From: Nothophaeocryptopus gaeumannii
Taxonomy: Eukaryota > Ascomycota > Dothideomycetes > Mycosphaerellales > Mycosphaerellaceae
Direction: 5' to 3'
Assembly (NCBI GenBank): GCA_031771865.1
Contig: JASISA010000041.1
Location: forward strand, 2,232,001-2,296,000
Length of the DNA: 64,000 nucleotides
Shown: piece after piece, positions 32,505-44,500 of the stretch
Position numbering within the stretch: position 1 is the first letter of the stretch
How the letters are laid out: each line of letters starts with the position of its first letter
Translations under genes and position numbers: made by a program
Notes under the pieces: generated by a model
What the model saw: only the letters and a program-made list of their open reading frames with translations
Databases searched by the model: none
Told to the model about the DNA's origin: nothing

Positions 32505-33677
32505 CTAGGTACAAAGCTCCTCAACAACGACGAAGACAAGTTTCCGGCCCTTTACCTGTCCCTTCCGCACATCATCCATGCCCTCCTTCACCGCCGCCAG
32601 ACCCCCAGCACGCTCTTCCTTCGGATGGGGCTCGATTTTGCCCTCGTCCAAGTACTTCTGTGCCACAACATACCATGCCTCCGCGAAAGCCATGTCCTCC
32701 GGACGAGCATCGAGGTTGTATGGCGCGGCCCACTTGATCGGTACTCCGAATTGAGAGTAACAGACGACAAAGTCCGGGACCACACTGCGGCGAGTATGTC
32801 CTCGAAGCGGGAAGGAGTCGAGAGCGATGTATCGACCACCAGCGGACCCGATGGCTTCATAGCAGATACCCATGGATGCTGTGTCTGTGATGCAGTCGAG
32901 AGCGAAGGCAAGAGTGTCGGCGGTGTATTCTCGGATCTCAGCGCCGCAGGTCGGAGAGCGGTAGTCCCAGGTCTCCACGGCACCGTTGCTCCTGGCGAGA
33001 GGAGCGCTGGCAGCAGAGCAGGTAGTGATGGGTGTGAAACCGGCCAGCCTCAGAACTTGGATTGCAAGGGCTCCAGTTGCAGTGCCACCGCCGTAGACCA
33101 AGACGAATGGAGCTGGAGCCGAATCCGCACTCTCACACTCCGTGGGCAGCGGAAGTTGCAAGTACTGGAAAAGCGACATGCCAACAGTAGCGATCGCAGC
33201 CGGCAAAGTAGCAGCTGTCTCAAAATCCATGGATTCTGGGACATGCCAGATAAGGCGAGCCGGGACAGCAACATACTCTGCGAAAGCTCCATTGTCTGGT
33301 CGCAGAGGGTTGTTGCCAAATATTCCGCCCATCACTCGGTCTCCAATTTTGAGGGGCTGGAGCTTATTGTTGACTCGGTACTTATTGTCATTGGCAACAT
33401 TGGTGCCGAGTGAAACAACGACACCAGCAAAATCCGTCCCGCTTGTAGAGCCAGGAGCAGGCGACATATCTGCCGACTTGCCGTCCACCTGAGAAACGTC
33501 AGTAATCGGGAGCGAAGACAGTATTGGGTGACTTACATGATTGACTGAGATGGTAGCAACGCGAACGAGAACGTCTGATGCTTGAAGGGTCGGGAGCGGA
33601 AGACCTTCAGTGACAGCAATGTTGTTGGAGCCAAGGATCTTCAGCGCGGTCTGGGTGGAGGGTAAGATGGAAGCCAT
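32505..33677 (-). CDS. Trans-acting enoyl reductase of the PKS-NRPS
   Basis: Predicted 374 aa (LovC-type proteins are about 360), exons 33677-33537 and 33488-32505. The in-frame 48-base intron has a GTAAGT donor, TTACTGAC branch and CTCAG acceptor. Removing it joins SVNH to VDGKSADMSPAPGSTSGTDFAG, the conserved pattern of LovC-like trans-enoyl reductases. FVLVYGGGTATGALAIQVLRLAG is the NADPH-binding loop. These enzymes reduce enoyl intermediates on PKSs whose own ER domain is dead. It is divergent from, and shares a 567-bp promoter with, the PKS-NRPS, which strongly supports partnership. The ATG at 33677 is preferred over an upstream in-frame start 13 codons earlier. Confidence 0.9.
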   Translation of the reverse strand: MASILPSTQTALKILGSNNIAVTEGLPLPTLQASDVLVRVATISVNHVSHPILSSLPITDVSQVDGKSADMSPAPGSTSGTDFAGVVVSLGTNVANDNKYRVNNKLQPLKIGDRVMGGIFGNNPLRPDNGAFAEYVAVPARLIWHVPESMDFETAATLPAAIATVGMSLFQYLQLPLPTECESADSAPAPFVLVYGGGTATGALAIQVLRLAGFTPITTCSAASAPLARSNGAVETWDYRSPTCGAEIREYTADTLAFALDCITDTASMGICYEAIGSAGGRYIALDSFPLRGHTRRSVVPDFVVCYSQFGVPIKWAAPYNLDARPEDMAFAEAWYVVAQKYLDEGKIEPHPKEERAGGLAAVKEGMDDVRKGQVKGRKLVFVVVEELCT

Positions 33678-34244
33678 TGCGAGTTCAGAGAGACTGAGAT
33701 ACTTGGGTTGAACCAACGATCGAGAAGCGAATGAACCAACAATTGAGATAAAGTCGGGTCACTGGTCTGGACTTACTGGGAGCTCATGGGTATTCATGAG
33801 AAGATATCCGCTGCAGCCAAGAAATCTCCGAATGGGCGAACAACACTTCTCCATCGATCAAACCCATTTTCCGGTGGAAGAGGCGAGCTCTTTCAGCCCC
33901 GTTATGAGTCCGGATAATGTGCTATACAACACTCCGAGCGCGCTGAGGTCCAGTAGACTAAGCCGGAATATGGATACGGCGTCCCAGGCCACGTGAAATC
34001 CCCTGCAGCGGTTTACCGCAGCCAAGCCCCGTGGGTGCAAGCCAAGTATGCTGTATAGCTTATATACTGCTATTCTCTTGTCAGTCGATCATCACCAAGG
34101 TCAATCACTCACCTCTTGAGACCACTGCTCTCGTTCTTCAGCCTCAACGCATCTTACGACAATCTAGTCCTCTCCTCAGGACCAACCTCAACCGAGCAGA
34201 TCGACTCTCGACTAAGCTCGTTGCATTGACAAAAACTCGTCAAA
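33678..34244. promoter_or_regulatory. Divergent promoter of trans-ER and PKS-NRPS
   Basis: 567 bases. Holds CGGAATAT at 33964-33971 followed by a further CGG, and an AT-rich TTATATAC at about 34060-34067, about 180 bases before the PKS start. Confidence 0.65.
33964..33971 (+). promoter_or_regulatory. CGGAATAT motif, PKS-NRPS/trans-ER promoter
   Basis: Exact copy of the cluster 8-mer within GCCGGAATATGGATACGGC. Confidence 0.55.
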
Positions 34245-37200
34245 ATGGCCATCGAGCAGAAGCAGCAGGCTTTGGAGCCAATCGCCGTCATCGGTTCGGC
34301 ATGTCGTTTCCCAGGCGGTGCCAGCTCTCCCTCCAAGCTTTGGGAGTTGCTCAGCAGCCCTCGCGACGTCCAGAGGGAGTTCGACGCCGATCGCCTCAAT
34401 CTCAATCGCTTCCATCACGAGAGTGGAGAAACCCATGGATCCACCGACGTTGCCAACAAGTCTTACCTCCTTGAGGAAGACCCTCGTCTCTTCGATACTT
34501 CATTCTTCGGTATCAGCCCTGCTGAAGCCGCCGGCATGGATCCTCAGCAGCGTCTTTTGCTAGAAACTGTTTACGAGTCCTTTGAGGCTGCCGGCCTTAC
34601 TCTCGATCAGCTCCAGGGCTCTCTCACTTCTGTTCATCTCGGGGTCATGACCAATGACTGGTCAATCATCCAGCTCCGCGACACCGAGACTCTTCCCAAG
34701 TACACTGCTACTGGAACCGCATACAGTATAATGTCTAATCGCATCTCGTACATCTTCGATCTTAAAGGCCCATCGGAGACGATCGACACTGCTTGCTCTT
34801 CTTCCTTGGTGGCTCTCCACAACGCCGCACTCGCGCTGCGCAATGGAGACTGCGAGACTGCTATCGTTGCTGGTGTCAACTTGATGCTGGACGCATCTCC
34901 ATTCATTACTGAGTCCAAACTGCACATGCTTTCACCTGATGCTCGCTCTCGAATGTGGGACAAGGCTGCCAATGGGTATGCTCGTGGAGAGGGTGCCGCA
35001 TCCTTGCTCATGAAGCCTCTATCCAAAGCCATCCGGGACGGAGACCACATCGACGCCGTGATTCGGGCCACTGGGATAAACTCAGATGGTCAGAGCCCTG
35101 GTATCACCATGCCTTTCGCCCCTACCCAGGCGGCGCTCATTCGACACACATACCGTGCTGCTGGACTAGACCCCATCAAGGATCGCCCTCAGTACTTCGA
35201 AGCTCACGGCACTGGTACTCAGGCAGGCGACCCTGTTGAAGCTCGTGCCGTCAGCGAGGCTTTCGGCACTGGCATCTCCAAGGCCGACCCACTCTACATT
35301 GGCTCGATCAAGACCATCATCGGTCACTTGCAGGGCTGCGCTGGTCTTGCCGGTGTTATGAAAGTGCTTCTAGCACTCAAGCATCGTACTATTCCAGCAA
35401 ACATGTGGTTCAATGAGCTCAATCCCAAGCTCATCCCTTACTATGGCCCGTTGCGAATTCCAACAGAGTCGAGAGCCTGGCCGCAGTTGCCTGCTGGAAC
35501 ACCTGCTCGAGCTTCTGTCAACAGCTTCGGTTTTGGTGGCACAAACGCTCATGCTATCTTCGAGAGCTTTGAACAAGAGCAGCAGATGCTGTCCAAGCCA
35601 ACAGACGGCGTGGTCGGCCCACTACTCTTCTCCGCTCGTTCTGGAGGCGCTCTTTTGCGCTCCGTCAAGGCGCATCTCGAGTACATCCAGCAGAACGGAG
35701 AACTTAACCCCCAGAAATTCAGCCACCTCTTGCAGAAGAAGCGCACAACCCATCGCGTGCGTGCTCACTTCAGCGGCGTCTCGAGAGAGGGCCTCATTGA
35801 AAACATGAGCAGCTTCGTTGCCAAGCACGAGAAGTCTTCTGATGGTATTGGACATCAGCCAAAGTTCATCAACGCCAAGGAGATTCCTGGAGTCTTGGGG
35901 GTCTTTACTGGGCAAGGAGCCCAGTGGCCAACGATGGGCCGCGAACTGATTAAGTCGTCTCCTCTTTTCCGTCAGACGATCGAGGATTGCGAGGAGGTCT
36001 TGCGATCTCTGCCCAAGGGCGATGTACCTGAGTGGACTTTGATTGGTGAGCTTAGCAAGGAGGGCAAGGACTCCAGAATTGCCCAGGCAGCTATCTCTCA
36101 GCCACTGTGCACGGCGGTACAGCTTGGACTGGTGAATCTGCTGTCTGCAGCTGACGTCTCTTTCGACGCAGTGGTTGGTCACTCTTCAGGAGAGATCGCA
36201 GCTTGCTATGCCAGCGGAATCATCAACATCCAAGCAGCCATGCAGATCGCCTACTACCGGGGTTTCCACGCCAAGCTTGCACGAGGTGCTAATGGCGAGC
36301 GTGGTGGTATGTTGGCAGCCGGTCTGTCGCTGCATGAGGCTCAGAAGTTTTGCGAGCGTCCTCAATTCCGCAACAGACTCCAAGTTGCTGCTAGCAACGC
36401 ACCATCAACTGTCACTTTGTCGGGAGACATCAGCGCCGTCGAGGAGGCGGAGCAGCAGCTTGACGAGGGTAACGTCTTCGCTCGTCAGCTCAAGGTCGAC
36501 ACCGCTTACCACTCTCACCACATGCAGCCATGCGCTGAGCCATACTTGAAATCGCTTGAAGCGTGCAAGATCGAGGTGAAGCAGCCAAAGTCGAAGAAGT
36601 GCATCTGGAACTCCAGCGTGCGTGGCAACACGGAGCTGCTCCGGGGCGACTTACACCCGCTCAAAGGCCCATACTGGGTTGCCAACATGGTTCAAACTGT
36701 GCTTTTCTCGCAGGCTGTGGAGTCTTCGATCTGGCACGGCGGGCCCTTCGACATGGCGATCGAGGTTGGGCCTCATCCTGCTCTGAAGGGCCCGACGGAG
36801 CAGACGCTGAAAGCGACGTATGGTCAAGTGCCTGTCTACACTGGTGTGCTCAGCCGTGGTGGCAACGATGCCGAAGCCTTCAATTCTGCCTGTGGTACTA
36901 TCTGGAGCCAGCTCGGACATGCATTCATTAACTTCGATGGCTACCGCAAGTCCTTCTATGAGGGTGAGCCTCCTGCGGTGAGGATGATCAAAGATCTTCC
37001 ATCATACTCCTGGGATCACGACAAGCTATACTGGAAGGAATATCGCATCTCTCGCAGATTTAGGACAGGCACCGACGCTGCTCATGAACTTCTCGGTCGC
37101 CGCACTCCGGACGACAACGACCGCGAGCTTCGCTGGCGCAACATCCTCAAGCTGAGCGAGCTGTCATGGGTGCGCGGCCACGAGGTTCTGGATGAGGTCC

Positions 37201-39551
37201 TGCTTCCAGGTGCAGCATACATCTCTGTTGCCCTCGAGGCTGGCAAGCAACTGGCTTCCTTGACTGGAAAGTCGGTTCGCCTGTTTGAGGTTGAAAACGT
37301 TGACATCCACCGTCCCTTGGTCGTACCTGACAATACCGATGGCGTGGAGACGCTTTTCACTGCTCAGATCCTCGATCGTGTCCCAGGCGAAGATACCATC
37401 CGAGCACGCTTCTCTTACTACATGTGCCCAGACCAAGCCAAGGGAACTATGGTGCACACTTGCAGCGGAGACCTCGCCATTCATATTGGCCAGCGTGGAA
37501 ATGCCCTTCCACCAAAGGGGCCAACTCCGGCCAGCCTTGTCAACCTAGACTGTGATCGTGTCTACAGAGTGTTCGATGGTATCGGTTTGAAGTATTCGGG
37601 TGCTTTCCGGAGCATCAACGAGAGCAGCCGCTGCCTTGACTACTCCAACTCTACGGGCTCCTGGGACGCAGGTGTGCTTGGCGACAACTTTGTAGTCCAC
37701 CCAGCCATGCTTGATGTTGCCTTCCAAACGCTCTTCATCGCCAAAGCACATCCAGCATCTGGCCAGATCACTTCCGCTCTGCTACCTTCACACATCGACC
37801 GCGTCGCCGTCAACCCCGCGGTTCAATGGTCTGGATTCCAAGAGGCCAAGGCTAACATTGAGACCTGGGTCGTCGAGCAGACTGCGAACTCGCTGAATGG
37901 GGATCTGAACATCTACGAGCCACAGTCTGGCGAGACGTTCTTGCAGGTTGAGTGCCTCGACACCAGAATGGTCGGAGCCCTGGATGCCTCATCTGATCGT
38001 CCTGTCTTCGCCAAGACAGCCTGGTCGCATGATGCTTCGCTCGGCCTCATCGAGCCTGTCCGCGACGGAAGCGAGGATGCTGCGCTGCTCAGTCTGACTG
38101 AGACGCTTGAGCGTACAGCCTTGTTCTATACCCGCCAAATCGTTGCTGACGTGGGCGATGATGAGCGCAAAGGCTTCCAATGGCATTATCAGCGTGTGCT
38201 GGAGATGTTCGAAGGTCATCTGGAGCAAGTCAGGAACGGCGAGCACGCAGCGCTCTCTGAATCTTGGCTCCAAGACACTCAAGCCGATATCGACGAGGCT
38301 ACCGCAGCCTATCCGGACTCCATCGAGCTCAAGATGATCCACGCCATCGGGAACAACATCGTTCAAGTCTACCGCGGCGAAGTCGAACTCCTCGAGGTAG
38401 TCCAGAAAGACGACATGCTCAACCGCTTCTACATGGAAGACCAAGGCTGTATCAAAGTCAACAACTTCGTCGCAGACGCAGCTAAGCAGATCTCTTTCAA
38501 ATTCCCACGCGCCAACGTTCTGGAGATCGGTGCCGGTACTGGTGGTACGTCAATGAGCGTCTTGAGCAAGATCGGCCAGGCTTTCGACTCGTACACGTAC
38601 ACCGATATCTCCTCCGGCTTCTTCCCAGCCGCGACTGAGAAGTTCTCGGACTGGGTCCATAAGATGGTCTTCAAGGTTCTTGACGTCGAGACCAAGCCGT
38701 CTGAGCAGGGCTTCGAGGAGCACTCTTACGATGTCATCATCGCTGCTAACGTCTTGCACGCGACTAAGAGCCTGACGAACACGATGAACAATGTGAGGTC
38801 ACTGCTCCGCCCTGGTGGATATCTCCTTCTCTTCGAAACCACGGGTATTCAGACTTTGCGCGTACCGTTCTGTTTCGGTGGCTTCCAGGGCTGGTTCATG
38901 GGCGACGAGGCGGAAGGACGCCGTCTGCGCCCTACCATCTCTCCAATGGAATGGGACACACTTTTGCACAGCACTGGCTTCTCTGGTATCGATAATGTGG
39001 TCCACGACGTTACGGATGAGAGCAAGCACACGCTCGCTCTGATAGTCAGCCAAGCAGTCGACGATTCTTTCCTGCGTCTGCGCGATCCTCTGTCCTACGC
39101 TATCGATCAAGCTCCTCAACCTGAGCCGGTCCTCATTATCGGAGGCAAGAAGCTCGCAACCAACAAACTCACAGGCGAGATTCAAAAGCTGCTTTCGCGA
39201 TCTTGCCGTCGTAAGGTGAAGTTGGTCAATAACCTCGATGCTCTGGACGCCAGCACTATGAGCCCAGGCGCAGACGTTATCTGCCTGCAAGAGCTAGACG
39301 AGCCACTTTTCTCGGGCGCCATCTCGCAAAAGCGTCTCTCAAACCTGCAGGCCATGCTCATGAACACCAGTAACCTTCTCTGGGTCACCGCCGCCGGCAA
39401 ATCCGCTGCTCCACGCAGCGCCATGTTCAATGGTATTGCTCGTGTGATGGCTACCGAGCTTCCCCAGCTGAACGTTCAAATGCTTGGTCTCGAATCCGGC
39501 AGCGCTCCAGCCATCGCGGCCAGACATCTCATTGAAGCCTTCCTGCGTCTG

Positions 39552-39554
39552 TAG
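39552..39554 (+). other. In-frame TAG in the PKS-NRPS
   Basis: Codon 1770 of the synthase is TAG, between FLRL and EPAETKEG. The reading frame on both sides is the same and coding-like. No nearby GT donor with a usable AG would splice it out. A C-to-T change of a Gln codon would give it. Confidence 0.85.
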
Positions 39555-41582
39555 GAGCCTGCTGAGACGAAGGAAGGCATGCTCTGGGCACAGGAGCCGG
39601 AAACTGAGATTTCTGCTGAGGATGGACAGGTCATGATTCCGAGAGTTGTTCCGCATTCGGAGATCAATGACGTTTTCAATGCTGGGAGAAGAGCTGTGAC
39701 GAAGACTGTCAATGCCGGGTCCGAGGTTGCTATTCGTGCGTTGCCGGGGTCTGGGAAGATGATAATGCAAGAGGCGGATCTGAGCTCGACCGCATGTGCG
39801 AATCGCACTCGCGTGCAAGTCAGCTATGCTTTGCATATCCCGGCTCGTGGTGGCGAGGGCAAGTACCTCATCAGCGGTCGTGCTCAGGAGAGTGGCAGGG
39901 CGGTGATTGCTGTCACTAGCAAGAACGCCTCAATTGTCGATGCACCAAACGCACATGTTGCCCAGGTGGCCGAGGAGAATATCATCGCCCCCGGTCTCGA
40001 GACTACTGCCGACCACCTGATGCTCCAAGCTGCAACCTTCCTCGCTAAGCCGTCGTCGGCCGTCCTACTCTTCGAGCCAGACGAGGTCTTCGCCACCAAT
40101 GTAGCAGCATCGCTCGCCGAACAGGACATCAAGACGTACTTCGCGACTTCCAAGTCAGATGCTCAGGCTCCATGGATCAGCATCCACGACCGCGCTTCCA
40201 AGCGTGCCGTCCAGAAAATTCTGCCCAACGATGTGGGTGTCTTTATTGACTGCTCGGCCCACGAATCTGCAGCAGGCAGAACGCTTGCAGCTTGCTTGCC
40301 TGCGAACTGCGTGGTCCGCGATCTTGACTCTCAGCTCTTGCAGGGGACTTTCCACACGGCGAAGACACCGGATCTTCTGCAGCAGGCGTACAAGAGCGCG
40401 AGCTTGACATCCAAGTCTGAGGCCGTGAGCGAAGTCATCGCAGCAGCGGACCTCGTCAGATCAGACTCCGCCTCCCTGTTGTCCAAACGCTTCATCACCA
40501 ACTGGCAAGACCTCAATAACCTCACCCTGACCGTGTCCCCTCTCTCCACAGAAGGCATCTTCAAATCCGACAAGACGTACCTCATGGTCGGAGCAGCCGG
40601 AGGTCTCGGCCTCTCAATCTGCCAATGGATGATCCGCAACGGAGCCAAAAACCTCGCCATCACATCCCGCAAACCGCAGGTGGACGCCAGTTTCATCGAA
40701 GAAGCCAAACGCTCCGGAGCAACCGTCAAACTCCTCGCAATGGATGTCTCCAAACGGGAGTCCGTGGAGTCCGTCGTCGAAGAAGTCAAGCGCACAATGC
40801 CTCCCCTCGCCGGAGTCTGCAACGCAGCCATGGTGTTGTCGGATAAACTCTTCCTCGACATGTCCGCCGAGCAGCTGAATGGCACTTTGGCCGCAAAAGT
40901 CGACGGTTCCGAGTTCCTGGACTCCGTGCTCGGATCCACCGATCTGGACTTCTTCATCCGTCTCTCCTCCACCGCAACAACAGTAGGCAATATCGGACAA
41001 AGCAACTACCACGCCGCAAACTTATACATGCAAGCGCTCGTCAACGATCGACGAAGCAGAGGACTGGCAGGATCAATCATCCACGTCGGCTACGTCTGCG
41101 ATGTCGGATACGTCACTCGGAACAGGACCGATCAACTCGACCAGCATTTCTTTAATATGCGATTGATGCCGCTTTCTGAGACGGATGTGCACCACGCATT
41201 CGCGGAAGCCGTCCGAGGCGGGAGGCCTGGCAATCGTTTCGTAGCAGAAGATATCATCATGGGTCTTCAACCCGCTTCTCTCCCGATTCAGCCAGATGCT
41301 GATACGCCTTGGTTGAAGAATCCGCAGTTTGGACATTTCGTTCCGGCGACGAGGTTGGAGAATTCTGCGGAGGCGCTCACGTCCTCTGGAAACGTCAAAC
41401 AACAAGTCGAGGAGGCTGCTTCTGAAGATGAGGCTATCGCCGCTGTTCTGGAGGCTTTCTGTGTGAAGCTTGAAGCGATTTTGCAATTGCCGGCTGGTGC
41501 GGCGAAGACTGCTTCTCAACAACCGATCATTGATTTGGGTATCGATTCCCTCGTGGCCGTGGAGATTCGAACTTGGTTCCTC

Positions 41583-41590
41583 AAGAACTT
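41583..41590 (+). other. Frameshift in the ACP of the PKS-NRPS
   Basis: The ACP reads SLVAVEIRTWFLK in one frame, and its natural continuation LGSDVPVVKILGG is in another. A single-base loss within these bases explains it. The upstream frame runs on for about 100 Arg/Leu-rich codons to a stop at 41897. Confidence 0.85.
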
Positions 41591-44500
41591 GGTTCTGATG
41601 TTCCGGTTGTTAAGATTCTGGGAGGCGATACGATTGTGCAGGTTTCCACGAATGCGGCGAAGAAGGCACTTGCTGCTGCTGGACCCAAGTCCTCCTCAGA
41701 CTCTTCTTCGAATGAGAAGCTGCCCACCAAGACGGCGACTGCTCCTCCTACTGGCACTATTACTCCGCCTCCAATTGACTCGGCTATGGCTACTCCTCCA
41801 CCTGGTGCGTCCCTCTCTGCTTCTCCTGCTTCCTCCCCTGCATCCACACGAGCTGTATCGACTGACGACAGCGACAGGGTCTCCAAAACTGTCGTGATAG
41901 ATGAGAACAGCGAAGATGTCAAGAGCTCAGCTCCGTCTTCTGTGGATGGCAATGGGGCGGAGGAAGGAGGAATGGAGAGCAGCGCAGCGTCGAGTTCAAG
42001 AGATGATTCGTACGCCAAGATTGAGTCGAGCGACATTTCGCCAGAGTACTCTACCAATTCGTCTTCCGCTGCGTCGGAAATTGGAGAGTCGAGCTCGTCG
42101 TCATTTGTCGATTTCGAAACGCCGGCCACTGAGGTCGATAGAGAGCTTATCGTGATTAAGCCAAAAACGCTCGCAGAAGAGAAAAGGCCCGAAATCCAGC
42201 CAACTTCATCTGCAACAGTCGATGCCCAACAGAATCTTGCACAAGAAGCGATCACCGCACCTCAGGTCACTGACGTACCCAGAGCGGAGGTGGTCAAGCA
42301 CTCCCTCCCCACCTTCATCCGCTCAATACCCATGTCCCCTTCTCAGGCACGCATCTACTTCGGCGCATCACACTCCTCCTCCCTCACAGCGTACAACATG
42401 GTCTTTCACTACCGTGTCAACGGCTCATTAAACGTCTCCCGTTTCCGCCACGCCCTAAAGCAGGTAACCCAACACCACGAATGTCTCCGCATGTCATTCT
42501 TCTCTCGCCTGGGAGACGGAACACCCATGCAAGGCCTGATGGCAAAAGCCGATTTTGAGTTCAAGGCCATCGGCGACAGCACAGATGAAACACTTCGTGA
42601 GGAGATTGCGAGATTCAAGAGTGTGGAATGGAACCTTGAACTTGGACAAACGCTCGGCGTCTCTGTCCTCTCTCGCGGCGCGGAGACTCATGATTTGGTG
42701 TTTGGATATCATCATATTGTCACTGATGTTGTTGGATGGCAGATGTTTATGCAGGATTTACATTTAGCGTATTCGATGAAGCCGCTTTCGAAAGCTGCAG
42801 CGGGATCGCACCTCGCCTGGACGGAGGAGCAGATATCCAACGGGCCAGCGGCTGGTCAGGATGAACATCTGGCATACTGGACGTCTGAGTTCTCGACACT
42901 GCCGGAGACGATGCCGTTGTTGCCTATGGCGAGTGTGAAGAGTCGACCAGCGCAGCAGGAGAAGTTTGAGAGCCATCATCTTTACCGGACGCTGGGTCGC
43001 GAGAGCTTCGCGGCGATCAAGACGCTTTGCCAGAGTTTGAGGATCGGTCCTTTCCATTTCCACTTGGCGACTCTGCAGGTCTTGTTGCATCGCTACACCG
43101 GTCTGCAGGACATCACGATCGGTCTAGTCGACTCCAATCGTACCGAAGCCAATGCTGGCATGGTGGGCTGTTTCGTTAACATGCTGCCGCTTCGAGGTTC
43201 GATCTCTGGGAAATCCTCCTTTTCGACCGTCGCGCAACAGGCATCTCGCAAGGCTCTGGCAGCGTTCTCCCATGCCAATGTACCGTTTGATGAGATACTC
43301 GATGCCGTCAAGGCTCCTCGAACGAGTGAGGCGACACCGCTGTTCCAGGTTGCGATCAACTATCGTACTGGAGGCGTTTGGGACATGCCACTAGGCAATG
43401 GCGGTACGAGGATGAAGTTGAGTATGGATTACGGAAAAGACGCTGAGGTGCCGTATGATCTGAGTGTTGGGATCTCGGATACTAAGGAGGGCTGTGCCGT
43501 TGAAATGCATTGTCAGAAGAGTCTGTACAGCGCAGAATCTTGCGAGGTGCTGCTTGGGGCGTATGAGAGACTCATTTCGGATTTGGCGAACCGCCCAATG
43601 GCGAAGATTGGTGATGCCAGATTGTACGAGGAAGGGAGGGTCAACCAGGCGTTGACGTTGGGACAGGGAAAAGAGATAGTCTTCGACTGGCCGGCGACGT
43701 TGTCTGAGCGAGTGATGGATATGTGTCGACTTTACCCCGAAGAGCCTGCCATCAAACACCGGATGACGACGATTCCGTATGCGTACCTGGCTGGAAGGAT
43801 CAACACAGTGGCGGCGGCGTTGCTGCTCAAGGGCTGCAAGGCCGGAGATCGGATTGGAGTTCTCTGCGAGCCCTCCATCGATTTCATGATCTCTATGCTG
43901 GCGGTCCTCCACATCGGTGGCGTCTACGTGCCTCTGGACACTAGTCTCCCGACCAGCCGTCATGCAGTAATGGTCCAAAGCTGCAGGCCTTCTCTGATTG
44001 TCTGGCATGATGCAACCGACAAGCAAGTCTTCGAGCTTAGCGAGCAGTCTAGACTGTCGATTCCTGGCCTGCGATTGAATACCATCTCCGAAGTGGAGTC
44101 TCCGCAGGTGCCATGTGCTGCGAAGGCTGACGCCCCAGCCATACTGCTCTTCACGAGCGGTTCCACAGGCACGCCGAAGGGAGTTGTACTCACTCAAGGC
44201 AACTTTGTCAACCACATGGCGATGAAGACGCATGAGCTTGGCCTGGGCCGGGAATGTAGTCTGCAGCAGAGTTCTCTGGGATTCGACATGAGTCTGACGC
44301 AGTCTTTCTGCTCACTACTCAACGGCGGCCGACTCGTCATCGCGCCGGCAGAGATCCGCAAAGACCCAGTTGCCCTGGCTGAGCTGGTGAGCAAGGAGAA
44401 GGTTTCTCTCACCATCGCCACACCGTCCGAGTATCTGGCATGGCTGAGCTACGGAGCATTTGGTCTGAGCAAAAATAGTGCTTGGCATCATGTCTGCATG

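Noticed and set aside
39481..39560. An intron that would remove the TAG in the PKS-NRPS
   Set aside because: The only GT-AG choice ending at the TAG uses a poor GTCTCG donor and would delete conserved-looking coding sequence.
41581..42255. 224-codon antisense frame in the PKS-NRPS linker
   Set aside because: Shadow of the Ser/Ala/Pro-rich linker between ACP and C domain; low complexity.
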